Assembly: GCF_017744135.1 (NCBI RefSeq)
Contig: NZ_JAGHQU010000019.1
Location: 1 to 45,777 of the forward strand
Length of the DNA stretch: 45,777 nt
Reading direction: 5' to 3'
Origin: Endozoicomonas sp. G2_2
Lineage (GTDB): Bacteria > Pseudomonadota > Gammaproteobacteria > Nevskiales > Salinisphaeraceae
Part shown: one piece after another, positions 7,880 to 15,451 of the stretch
Layout of the letters: each line of letters begins with the position of its first letter
How positions within the stretch are numbered: the first letter of the stretch is position 1
The notes under the pieces: generated by a model
Databases searched by the model: none
What the model was told of the DNA's origin: nothing
The model's input: the letters and a program-made list of their open reading frames with translations, nothing else
Made by a program: the position numbers and the translations under genes

Positions 7880-10800
7880 GCGAAAAAATGCACGGCGCCG
7901 GCGACCGGCCGGACTGGATCCAGCGGCTGATCGCGTACTGCGCGCGTAACTGGCTACTCACCCTGATCGTGGTAGCCGCGGCCACAGCCTGGGGCTGGCG
8001 CTCGCTGGACGGCGCGCCGCTGGACGCGATCCCCGATCTGTCCCCTGTGCAAGTGATCGTGTTCACGGACTGGCCCGGCCGCAGCCCGGACCTGGTCGAG
8101 GACCAGATCACCTATCCGCTGGTCACCTCCATGCTCGCCGCGCCCAACGTTGAATCGGTCCGCGGCCAGAGCTTCATGGGCCTGTCGTTCGTCTACGTAG
8201 TCTTCGAGGGCGGAACCGACATCTACTGGGCGCGTTCGCGAGTACTGGAATACCTCAACTCGGCGAGCAAGGACCTGCCGGAGGGCGTCAATCCCACCCT
8301 GGGCCCGGACGCCACCGGCGTCGGCTGGGTATACCAGTATGCCTTGAAGGATACATCCGGTAACCAGAATCTGGCCGAGCTGCGCAGCATCCAGGACTTC
8401 AACATCCGCTATGCCCTGGAGGCGGTCGACGGCGTCGCCGAGGTGGCCTCGGTCGGCGGCTACGAGAAGGAATATCAGGTCAACGTCGACCCCAACAAGC
8501 TGGCGTCTCAAGGCTTCTCGCTGGACCAGGTGATCGAGGCGGTGCGCGAGTCCAACAACGATGTCGGCGGCCGGGTGCTGGAGGTCTCCGGCCACGAGCA
8601 CTTCATCCGGGGCCGCGGCTACGTGAAATCCGTCGATGATTTGAAGCATGTCGTGCTGGGCACCGGGCCCGGCGGCACACCCGTCACCCTGGACCAGGTC
8701 GCCGACATCCACCTCGGGCCGGCCATGCGCCGCGGCCAGGCCGACCTCAACGGCGACGGCCTGACCGTAGGCGGCACCGTGGTGATGCGCTACGGCGAGA
8801 ACGCGCTGGACGTGATCGACCGCGTCAAGCAGCGCCTGGACGAGGTCCGGGCCTCGCTGCCCGAGGGCGTGGAGATCGTGCCCGTCTACGACCGCTCCTC
8901 GCTGATCGAGCGTGCCATCGACACGCTCAAGCGGATTCTGACCGAGGAGATGCTCATCGTCTCCGTGGTGCTCCTGGTGTTCCTGCTGCACCTGCGCTCG
9001 GCGCTGGTGGCCGTGATCACCCTGCCGATTGCGGTGCTGCTGGCCTTCATCCCGATGTACTACCAGGGCCTGACCGCCAACATCATGTCGCTGGGGGGCA
9101 TCGCCGTGGCCATCGGCGCCATGGTGGACGCCGCTATCGTCATCATCGACAACATCCACAAGCGGTTGGCCGCCTGGCAGTCTGGCGAAGCGCCGCCCGA
9201 AGAGCTCGCCAAATCGCGCACGGCGGTGATCATCGAAGGCATGCAGGAGGTGGGACCGTCCATCTTCTTCTCGCTGCTGATCATCGCGGTGTCGTTCCTG
9301 CCGGTGTTTGCCCTGGAAGGCAGCGAAGGGCGTCTGTTCAAACCGCTGGCCTATACCAAGACCTATTCCATGTTCTTCGCCGCGCTGCTGTCGGTCACGC
9401 TGGTGCCGGCCCTGGCCGTGCTGCTGATTCGCGGCAAGATCCGCGGCGACAAGAGCCGACTGAACCGTGGCCTGCAGCGGGCCTACATGCCGGTGGTTCG
9501 GGCCGCGGTCCATGCCCGTTGGCTCGTCATCGGCCTGGCCGCGGCGGCCCTGGTGGCCACAGTGCCGGTGTATCAGCAGCTCGGCAGCGAGTTCATGCCG
9601 CCGCTCAACGAGGGCTCGATCCTGTACATGCCCACCGCCCTGCCCGGCATGTCCATCGAGCAGGCCAATCAAACGATTCAGACCATGGACCGCCGGTTGA
9701 AGGAATTCCCCGAGGTCAAGCGTGTGTTCGGCAAGGTCGGGCGCGCCTCCACGGCCACCGACCCGGCCCCGCTGAACATGTTCGAGATCAACATCATGCT
9801 CGAGCCCAAGGACCGGTGGCGCGAGGGCATGACCTGGGACAAGCTGATCCAGGAGATGGACCAGGCGATGGACTTCGCCGGCATGCCCAATATCTGGTGG
9901 ATGCCGATCCAGACCCGCACCGAGATGCTGGCTACCGGCATTCGCTCGTCGCTGGGCATCAAGGTGCTCGGCCCGAATCTGAAAAAGATCGAATCCACCG
10001 GCATCGCCATCGAACAGGCTCTGCAGGAAGACCCACGGACCGCACCGTACACGCGCAGTGCCTTCGCGGAGCGTACCACCGGCGGCTACTTCCTGGACTT
10101 TATCGTGGATCGGGCCGCCGCCGCCCGCTACGGGCTCAACGTCGGCGACGTCCAGGACGTGATCGTCGCCGCCATGGGCGGCCGTGCGGTGTCGCAGACG
10201 GTCGAGGGCCGCGAGCGCTACGACATCCTCGTGCGCTACGCGCGTGGCTTTCGGGATGACATCCAGTCGCTCAAGCGCACATTGGTCACCACCGCCGACG
10301 GTGCCCAGATCCCGATCTCCCAGGTGGCCGACATCGAGTTCACCACCGGGCCGCCGAGCATCCGCGACGAAAACGGCCAGCTCGCCGGCTACGTGAACGT
10401 GGATGTCAAATCCGAAATCGGCATCGTCGACTATGTGGCCAAGGCCAAACAGGTGGTCGCGGACCAGGTCGACATCCCGCCCGGCTATCGCCTGGAGTGG
10501 GCCGGCAAGTTCAAGTACTACCAACGGGCCGCGGCACGCCTGCAAATTTTGGTGCCGCTGACCATCGGCCTGATCTTCTTCATGCTGTTCATGCATCGGG
10601 GTTCGCTGGTCGAGACCGCGATCATCATGCTCAGCCTGCCGTTCTCGCTGGTCGGCAGCGTCTGGCTGCTGTGGGCGCTGGGCTACAAGCTGTCCGTAGC
10701 AGTCGCCGTGGGCATTATCGCAGTCTCCGGCCTGGCCGTGGAGCTGGGCCTGCTCATGATGGTGTATCTGGATTTGTCCTGGCTGCGCTACCGCAACGAA

Positions 10801-11109
10801 GGACTGATCCACAGCCACACGGACCTGATCGCGGCCATCGAAGTCGGCGCTACCCACCGCATCCGGCCAATGTTGATGACAGGCCTGGCCCTGTTCATGG
10901 GGCTGATCCCCATCATGCTCAGCCACGGCTCGGGCGCTGAGATGATGAAGCGCATTGCCGCGCCCATGCTCGGCGGCGTGGCTTCGGCGCTGGTCATGGT
11001 GCTGATCGTGTTCCCTGTGATTTTCTCGTTCTGGCGGGGACGCGGTTTGTCGCGGGAGGCCGACACGGAGTCGGGCACAACCAGACCCGGAGGACATCGT
11101 GACGCTTGA
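7873..11109 (+). CDS. cusA: CusA copper/silver RND efflux transporter
   Basis: Inner-membrane RND pump of 1078 residues, proton-driven, exporting Cu(I)/Ag(I) from periplasm or cytoplasm through CusB and CusC. Twelve helices with two large periplasmic loops are evident. The HME4-type helix signature AIGAMVDAAIVIIDN identifies the monovalent-cation branch. Met-bearing segments that form the CusA metal relay are present: NEGSILYMP, PLNMFEINIML and WWMPIQTRTEML. The protein is full length and starts inside the cusB stop region, as expected for a translationally coupled operon. The hydrophilic tail is rich in Arg and Gly. Nothing suggests loss of function. Confidence 0.96.
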   Translation: MVSEKMHGAGDRPDWIQRLIAYCARNWLLTLIVVAAATAWGWRSLDGAPLDAIPDLSPVQVIVFTDWPGRSPDLVEDQITYPLVTSMLAAPNVESVRGQSFMGLSFVYVVFEGGTDIYWARSRVLEYLNSASKDLPEGVNPTLGPDATGVGWVYQYALKDTSGNQNLAELRSIQDFNIRYALEAVDGVAEVASVGGYEKEYQVNVDPNKLASQGFSLDQVIEAVRESNNDVGGRVLEVSGHEHFIRGRGYVKSVDDLKHVVLGTGPGGTPVTLDQVADIHLGPAMRRGQADLNGDGLTVGGTVVMRYGENALDVIDRVKQRLDEVRASLPEGVEIVPVYDRSSLIERAIDTLKRILTEEMLIVSVVLLVFLLHLRSALVAVITLPIAVLLAFIPMYYQGLTANIMSLGGIAVAIGAMVDAAIVIIDNIHKRLAAWQSGEAPPEELAKSRTAVIIEGMQEVGPSIFFSLLIIAVSFLPVFALEGSEGRLFKPLAYTKTYSMFFAALLSVTLVPALAVLLIRGKIRGDKSRLNRGLQRAYMPVVRAAVHARWLVIGLAAAALVATVPVYQQLGSEFMPPLNEGSILYMPTALPGMSIEQANQTIQTMDRRLKEFPEVKRVFGKVGRASTATDPAPLNMFEINIMLEPKDRWREGMTWDKLIQEMDQAMDFAGMPNIWWMPIQTRTEMLATGIRSSLGIKVLGPNLKKIESTGIAIEQALQEDPRTAPYTRSAFAERTTGGYFLDFIVDRAAAARYGLNVGDVQDVIVAAMGGRAVSQTVEGRERYDILVRYARGFRDDIQSLKRTLVTTADGAQIPISQVADIEFTTGPPSIRDENGQLAGYVNVDVKSEIGIVDYVAKAKQVVADQVDIPPGYRLEWAGKFKYYQRAAARLQILVPLTIGLIFFMLFMHRGSLVETAIIMLSLPFSLVGSVWLLWALGYKLSVAVAVGIIAVSGLAVELGLLMMVYLDLSWLRYRNEGLIHSHTDLIAAIEVGATHRIRPMLMTGLALFMGLIPIMLSHGSGAEMMKRIAAPMLGGVASALVMVLIVFPVIFSFWRGRGLSREADTESGTTRPGGHRDA

Positions 11110-11246
11110 TCGCCGCCGATCAATACAGAGACTCGCGTGCCGGATAGAACGGCGGGTGACAGACCCTGGGCACAGCGCCAGCCCCCCGGCATCCGTAGCT
11201 TCCACAAATCGAGGACCTCGTTTCAACCACGCTAAGGAGCAAGACC

Positions 11247-11486
11247 ATGAAAATACTTGAAAGCATCTACCTCACTCTCTTCGCCCCGTTCGCCGGCATC
11301 GCCAACGCCGCGGAGCAAACCGGGCCCGGCCGGATGGGCGAGGGCGGCATGATGGACGGAGGAATGATGAACGGCGGCATGATGATGGGCGGGCCGATGA
11401 TGTTCGCCTGCATGCTATTCGCGCTTCTTGTCCTCGTCGTGCTGGTGCTTGCCATCGTGGCGCTCGTCAAGTATCTGCGCAGCTAG
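11247..11486 (+). CDS. Met-rich single-pass membrane mini-protein (copy 1)
   Basis: Seventy-nine-residue protein with AAGGAG ahead of ATG 11247. It has a signal peptide cleaved near IANAAEQ, then a Met/Gly-rich extracytoplasmic stretch (repeats of GGMM and NGGMMMGGPMM), one membrane helix (about 53-74) and the tail KYLRS. Two further genes in this window, 15215-15451 and the minus-strand 44806-45039, encode the same architecture and nearly the same C-terminal half. Methionine clusters facing the periplasm typically bind Cu(I) or Ag(I). Function is inferred: a metal-buffering or delivery peptide for CusA or a multicopper oxidase. I know no named family for it. Confidence 0.75.
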   Translation: MKILESIYLTLFAPFAGIANAAEQTGPGRMGEGGMMDGGMMNGGMMMGGPMMFACMLFALLVLVVLVLAIVALVKYLRS

Positions 11487-11540
11487 ACCGGTCATGGGGG
11501 CCGGAAACTACCGATCGTCGATGGCCCGTCAATATTCGCC

Positions 11541-11801
11541 ATGAACGAGAGCGACCACACCCGTCGGCGGTGGATGGCGAGTGTAACGAGTATCGGCGCA
11601 TTGTCGCCGGGATTCCTACTCGTCGGCGTTAAAAACGAAGCTGAGATTGATAACGATAGAGATGTTGGCACCATCGTGACAGCGCGAAAAGCCCATTTGA
11701 CGTTGACGGGGTCATCTCACGAAACGGAAAAATCGTACGCTAACTGCGACGCTTGTCCGCAGCGTATCGGCAACGCTAGTGGTTATTCGCCAGGGCCTTG
11801 A
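11541..11801 (+). pseudogene. Possible remnant of a Tat-exported oxidase start
   Basis: An 86-codon open frame beginning with a twin-arginine-like segment (TRRRWMASVTSIGALSPG), after which the sequence loses any recognisable domain. In the second copy of this layout, the Met-rich mini-protein is followed at once by a multicopper oxidase whose Tat signal starts in the same way (PRRRMLLRC). By analogy this may be the decayed 5' end of a similar oxidase. No ribosome site is evident and the 3' end overlaps the regulator gene on the other strand, so it may equally be chance. Confidence 0.25.
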
Positions 11802-12183
11802 CGATGCGGCAATCTTCGATCCGCCCCCCATGGCAGGCATGGATCATATCGTCCAGTGAGTTTTCCAAAGCTTGCAAGGTCGCAAGCTTGTCACGCACGG
11901 CTTCAAGATGCTTTTCTGCGAGTCGAGCGACGTCTTCACAGGAAGCCTCACTCTGATCGGCATGTGTCAGGAGCGTGCGTACATCGTCTTGGCTGAAACC
12001 CAGTTCCCGGCAACGTTTGATGAATATGAGCCGTTCAAGGTGAGATGTGTCGTAATAGCGCTGACCCCCCTCACTGCGGCCCGCTTCCGGTAGCAGACCT
12101 ACATCGCCATAGTAGCGGATCGTGGCCACGCCTACGCCCGTGCGTCGGGCGAGATCGCCAATACGCAGATCGGATTGCGTCAT
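11776..12183 (-). CDS. MerR-family divalent metal sensor, PbrR/CadR-like
   Basis: Transcriptional activator of 135 residues. The N-terminal winged helix-turn-helix (about 6-72, RIGDLARRTGVGVATIRYY) is typical of MerR proteins, followed by a dimerisation helix and a C-terminal metal loop. Cys82, Cys117 and Cys125 match the three-cysteine set of ZntR, CadR and PbrR; CueR-type copper sensors carry serine at the first position. This points to a divalent metal (lead, cadmium or zinc). The gene diverges from lnt, and matching dyad operators with 19-bp spacers lie at 12197-12227 and 13815-13845, so it probably controls lnt, the CDF gene and lspA as well as itself. Confidence 0.9.
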   Translation of the reverse strand: MTQSDLRIGDLARRTGVGVATIRYYGDVGLLPEAGRSEGGQRYYDTSHLERLIFIKRCRELGFSQDDVRTLLTHADQSEASCEDVARLAEKHLEAVRDKLATLQALENSLDDMIHACHGGRIEDCRIVKALANNH

Positions 12184-12196
12184 GAATACCTCGTGC

Positions 12197-12227
12197 TTGA
12201 AGCTCTAGCAACTCGAGGATTTATCGT
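12197..12227 (+). promoter_or_regulatory. PbrR/CadR-type operator-promoter before lnt
   Basis: TTGAAG (12197-12202), a 19-bp spacer and TATCGT (12222-12227). The spacer carries the dyad CTCTAG-CAA-CTCGAG (12203-12217), close to the operators of PbrR and CadR. It lies in the gap between the divergent regulator and lnt, as expected for a MerR-type switch that controls both directions. Confidence 0.78.
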
Positions 12228-12271
12228 GGCGCTCCTATCGCCCGCTGGCAACTCAAGCGTAGGAATATCGT

Positions 12272-13810
12272 GTGTGCAAGCAAGCATTGATCAACCGCGT
12301 GCCGGCGCGCAACATAACAGTATTCCCGGGCCTGCTCGCGGTCTATAGCGTGGCTTTGCTTGCTGGCGCGCTTCTGCCGCTAGCTTTCGCGCCGTTGGGT
12401 TGGTATTGGCTCGCCGTGCTGTCGCCGGCTGCTCTATTCCTACTGGCCGCCCATCTACCGAAACGCCAAGCGCTCTGGACGAGCTATTTCTTCGGCCTGG
12501 GTTACTTCGGCGTAGGCGTGTCCTGGGTGTTTATCAGCATCAGTCGCTACGGCAGCGGGCCTGCGCTTGCCATGTTCCTCACTGCGGCCTTTGTGGCCTT
12601 GTTGGCCTTGTTCCCGTGGTCAGCGATATTTCTCGTGCGCACCTTATGCTCGCGGACGGGTGGTTTCGCACTGTGGCTTGGATTGCCGGCGGCATGGGTA
12701 TTGAGCGAATGGGTCCGGCTCTGGTTCCTGACCGGCTTTCCTTGGCTTTTTCTAGGTTACAGCCAGATCGGCACACCGCTTGCCGCAATCGCACCGGTGT
12801 TTGGCGTGCTGGGCGTGAGCTTTGTTGTGGCCGTGATGGCAGGTGCTCTGGCGTGGACGATGCTTCGTTTCAGCTTGTGGCGCCTGGCAATCACAAGCGG
12901 CGCACTGGTGGCGCTATTGCTCGGCACATCACTGCTTGATCGTGAATGGACCGAGCCGGTCGCCAAACCCCTGTCCGTCGCGCTTGTGCAGGGGAATATG
13001 AAACAAGACAGGAAGTGGAAGCCGGAGGCGCTCGCGTTCACCTTGAGGCGCTATCGAGCGCTTACCCAACCCTACGCGGGAACCGACCTTATCGTCTGGC
13101 CGGAAACCGCCGTGCCGGCGTGGTTCGGTCAAGCCTCTGAATATTTAGACCGATTCCAAACACGCCTCGGCGCACGCGGATCGACCCTGATACTCGGGAT
13201 TCCCGTGCGCACCGACCAAGGCCAGGCATACAATGCCGCCGTCAGTTTGGCTCGTCCGCGTCGGTTCTATTACAAGCGCCATCTGGTGCCCTTCGGTGAA
13301 TACGTCCCACTGCGCGGACTCGTCGGCCCATGGCTCAATATCCTGGGCGCGCCGGTAGAAGACTTCAGTGCAGGCCAGCGACCGCGACTGCTATATGCCT
13401 CCGGCGTGCCCATCGGTGCATTGATTTGCTTTGATGTGGCGTTCGGCGCTGAAGTCGCCGACCTGCTCCCGGCCGCGCAGTTGTTGGTCAACCTGAGTAA
13501 CGACGCCTGGTTCGGGGATTCCCTCGGGCCGCATCAACATCTGCAAATTGCGCAAATGCGCGCCATTGAGACTGGGCGTCCGCTCTTACGTTCAACCAAC
13601 ACCGGCCTCACGGCCATGATCGACCACAACGGTCAAGCGCTGGCCCGCGCGCCACAGTTCGAGTCGACTGTTTTGCCGGCAGAGGTTACACCGCGCACGG
13701 GGACCACGCCCTACGTCCGCTGGCGGGACAAGCCGGTACTGGCTTTCATTGGGATCGCGCTGAGCATGCTCGTTTGGGCAGGGAAAAGGCAAAGGGATTC
13801 TTCGCGCTGA
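12272..13810 (+). CDS. lnt: Apolipoprotein N-acyltransferase
   Basis: Inner-membrane enzyme that adds the third acyl chain to the N-terminal cysteine of lipoproteins. The 512-residue product starts at GTG 12272, with AGGA seven bases upstream. Several N-terminal helices (to about 225) precede a nitrilase-like domain. The catalytic triad is in place: Glu278 in WPETAVP, Lys335 in KRHLVPFGEYVP, and Cys386 in LICFDVAFG, where the usual CYE is CFD. A second lipoprotein-processing gene, lspA, follows downstream, and both lie in a metal-responsive cluster. It is likely an accessory copy; the housekeeping gene would normally sit elsewhere next to corC. Confidence 0.93.
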   Translation: MCKQALINRVPARNITVFPGLLAVYSVALLAGALLPLAFAPLGWYWLAVLSPAALFLLAAHLPKRQALWTSYFFGLGYFGVGVSWVFISISRYGSGPALAMFLTAAFVALLALFPWSAIFLVRTLCSRTGGFALWLGLPAAWVLSEWVRLWFLTGFPWLFLGYSQIGTPLAAIAPVFGVLGVSFVVAVMAGALAWTMLRFSLWRLAITSGALVALLLGTSLLDREWTEPVAKPLSVALVQGNMKQDRKWKPEALAFTLRRYRALTQPYAGTDLIVWPETAVPAWFGQASEYLDRFQTRLGARGSTLILGIPVRTDQGQAYNAAVSLARPRRFYYKRHLVPFGEYVPLRGLVGPWLNILGAPVEDFSAGQRPRLLYASGVPIGALICFDVAFGAEVADLLPAAQLLVNLSNDAWFGDSLGPHQHLQIAQMRAIETGRPLLRSTNTGLTAMIDHNGQALARAPQFESTVLPAEVTPRTGTTPYVRWRDKPVLAFIGIALSMLVWAGKRQRDSSR

Positions 13811-13814
13811 CTGC

Positions 13815-13845
13815 TTGACCCTTTAGTTGCTAGAGGTTTTATCGT
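13815..13845 (+). promoter_or_regulatory. Second PbrR/CadR-type operator-promoter, before the CDF gene
   Basis: TTGACC (13815-13820) and TATCGT (13840-13845) with a 19-bp spacer that contains the dyad CCTTTAG-TTG-CTAGAGG. It has the same -10 hexamer and spacing as the site at 12197 and the same CTAGAGG-type half site. It begins 5 bp after the lnt stop, giving the CDF gene its own regulated start. Confidence 0.8.
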
Positions 13846-13899
13846 CGCTATATGTTCAACAGAGTCGGTGCACGATTGCGCCGGTGGAGGTAACACGCG

Positions 13900-14529
13900 A
13901 TGGCCGATTGCGGCTGTGAATTCGAGGCCGAAGACCAGGCCCAACAAAAGGCGCTCTACTGGCTGCTGGCGATCAATGGCGTCATGTTTCTGGCTGAATT
14001 CGGGATTGGTTTGCTGGGCGGCTCCACCGCGCTGATCGCCGATTCACTCGACAACTTCGCCGATGCGGCGGTTTATTCTGCCGGGCTGTATGCGGTGGGG
14101 CGCGCCGTCCATCACAAGGCGCGCGCGGCTTCCATTGGCGGCGTTGTGCAGATATTGCTCGCTTTGTTCGCCTTGGGCGAAGTGGTCCGGCGGACCGTTA
14201 TGGGCAGCGATCCCGAGCCCGCCTACATGATAGCGATGGGCTTGGCGGCACTTGTCGCGAATATCACGTGTTTGCTCATCATCGCCCGCCATCGGGAAGG
14301 CGGCGTCCATATGCGCGCGAGTTGGATCTTTTCGGCCAACGATGTGATCGCCAATGTTGGCGTCATTGTCGGCGGCGCGCTTGTCTACTACTTCGACACG
14401 CGTTACCCCGACCTCATTATCGGTCTGGTCGTTGGTTTCATCGTCCTACGCGGCGGTGTCCGCATCCTGAAGGACGCGCGCAAAACGCGAGACGAACTTC
14501 AGGCATCGTCGCCCACGGGAGCCCTTTGA
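13900..14529 (+). CDS. Cation diffusion facilitator family transporter, short form
   Basis: Inner-membrane cation/proton antiporter of 209 residues, led by a GGAGG site. Six helices are visible, but the cytoplasmic C-terminal domain of typical CDF proteins is almost missing (about 20 residues). The helix-2 metal motif reads ADSLDNFAD, giving Asp51 and Asp55 where zinc transporters have His and Asp. The helix-5 motif is SANDVIANVG, giving Asp148 and Asn152. An N-terminal CGC plus several acidic residues could be a metal hook. Substrate is probably a divalent cation, in keeping with the PbrR/CadR-like control. Confidence 0.85.
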   Translation: MADCGCEFEAEDQAQQKALYWLLAINGVMFLAEFGIGLLGGSTALIADSLDNFADAAVYSAGLYAVGRAVHHKARAASIGGVVQILLALFALGEVVRRTVMGSDPEPAYMIAMGLAALVANITCLLIIARHREGGVHMRASWIFSANDVIANVGVIVGGALVYYFDTRYPDLIIGLVVGFIVLRGGVRILKDARKTRDELQASSPTGAL

Positions 14530-14571
14530 CGTGGCGATATATACGTGCACTGCGAACAGGAGTCACAGCTC

Positions 14572-15078
14572 GTGTCTACGGGGTCGATAGGCGGCACGCT
14601 GAAAAGTGCTAGCCCGACCGACAAGCTGCGGTGGCTGGGGTTGTCTCTTGCGCTGCTGCTCGTAGATCAAGCAGCCAAGTACGCGGCCAGCACCTATCTT
14701 GACTATGGTGAGCGCAGAGCCGTCACAGAGTTTTTTAGCTGGACACATCTACATAATACGGGTGCCGCATTCAGCTTTCTGGCCGATGCGGGTGGGTGGC
14801 AACGGGCATTCCTGATCGGTGTCGCCGTTGTCATATCGGCCTTTCTGTTGCGCTGGCTGTGGCGCGGGGTGACTTCGCAAGGTCAAGGGATCGCGCTCAG
14901 TGCGATTTTAGGCGGTGCGCTGGGCAACTTGACGGATCGCCTGCTACGCGGCTACGTCGTGGACTTTCTCGATTTCCATTTCGCACAGTACCACTGGCCG
15001 GCATTCAACCTGGCCGACGTCTGGATCACAACCGGCGCTGCATCACTGATGTGGGCACATGCAAGATACCGCGAGTGA
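14572..15078 (+). CDS. lspA: Lipoprotein signal peptidase, accessory copy 1
   Basis: Signal peptidase II, an aspartyl protease of the inner membrane that cleaves prolipoprotein signal peptides. GTG 14572 is chosen because CAGGAG lies nine bases upstream; it gives 168 residues. Four helices and the two catalytic aspartates, Asp122 in GNLTDR and Asp149 in FNLADVW, are intact, as is NTGAAFSFL. PbrC of lead-resistance operons is the same enzyme family, which fits the PbrR-like regulator here. A closely similar second copy lies on the minus strand at 45144. It starts 42 bp after the CDF gene. Confidence 0.94.
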   Translation: MSTGSIGGTLKSASPTDKLRWLGLSLALLLVDQAAKYAASTYLDYGERRAVTEFFSWTHLHNTGAAFSFLADAGGWQRAFLIGVAVVISAFLLRWLWRGVTSQGQGIALSAILGGALGNLTDRLLRGYVVDFLDFHFAQYHWPAFNLADVWITTGAASLMWAHARYRE

Positions 15079-15214
15079 GCGTATCGGCCCGATCGCTGAG
15101 TCCCGGCTCGGGCTGCCCGAATCCCCACCGCTGGCCGGGCACGCTAGAGTAATTTTGAATGACAAGTACGGCTCGATACCTGAATCTCTACCGACCAAAA
15201 GCATGGAAAACACC

Positions 15215-15451
15215 ATGAAGCTATTCGTAGCATTGCTGTTGAGCCTGCTTGGCTCCATTATCGGGATCGCCCCTGCCGCGGGACAGACCGGCCCGGGCCG
15301 CATGGGCGACGGCGGTCTGATGAACGGATCAATGATGCAATGCGGCATGATGGGTGGCCCGATGATGGCCGCGTGGGTGCTGTTTGCACTTCTCGTGTTG
15401 AGCGTATTGGTGCTCGCCGTGGTGGCGCTGATCAAATACCTGCGTAGCTGA
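15215..15451 (+). CDS. Met-rich single-pass membrane mini-protein (copy 2)
   Basis: Seventy-eight residues from ATG 15215. Signal peptide to about APAAGQ, then a Met/Gly-rich segment with a single Cys (SMMQCGMMGGPMM), one helix and the tail KYLRS. It is a paralogue of the proteins at 11247 and 44806. Its stop overlaps the start of the multicopper oxidase by one base (TGATG), so the two are translationally coupled. This coupling is the best hint that the mini-protein works with periplasmic copper oxidation, for instance by offering Cu(I) to the oxidase; that is inference. Confidence 0.75.
   Translation: MKLFVALLLSLLGSIIGIAPAAGQTGPGRMGDGGLMNGSMMQCGMMGGPMMAAWVLFALLVLSVLVLAVVALIKYLRS

Larger units (their letters stand above)
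14572..15451 (+). repeat. Duplicated lspA/Met-rich segment, copy A
   Basis: lspA, the following intergenic stretch and the Met-rich mini-protein recur, diverged and inverted, at 44806-45644. Similarity continues through the non-coding part (for example GAGCGTATCGGCC, then GCTCGGGCTGCC and ATCCCCACC in both), so this is duplicated DNA and not just two gene families side by side. In copy A the segment is followed directly by a multicopper oxidase. Confidence 0.8.

Noticed and set aside
7954-11226. A 1090-codon open frame on the minus strand, opposite cusA
   Set aside because: It mirrors cusA codons, is extremely rich in His, Asp, Gln and Arg and contains no domain; long antisense frames are expected in GC-rich genes.
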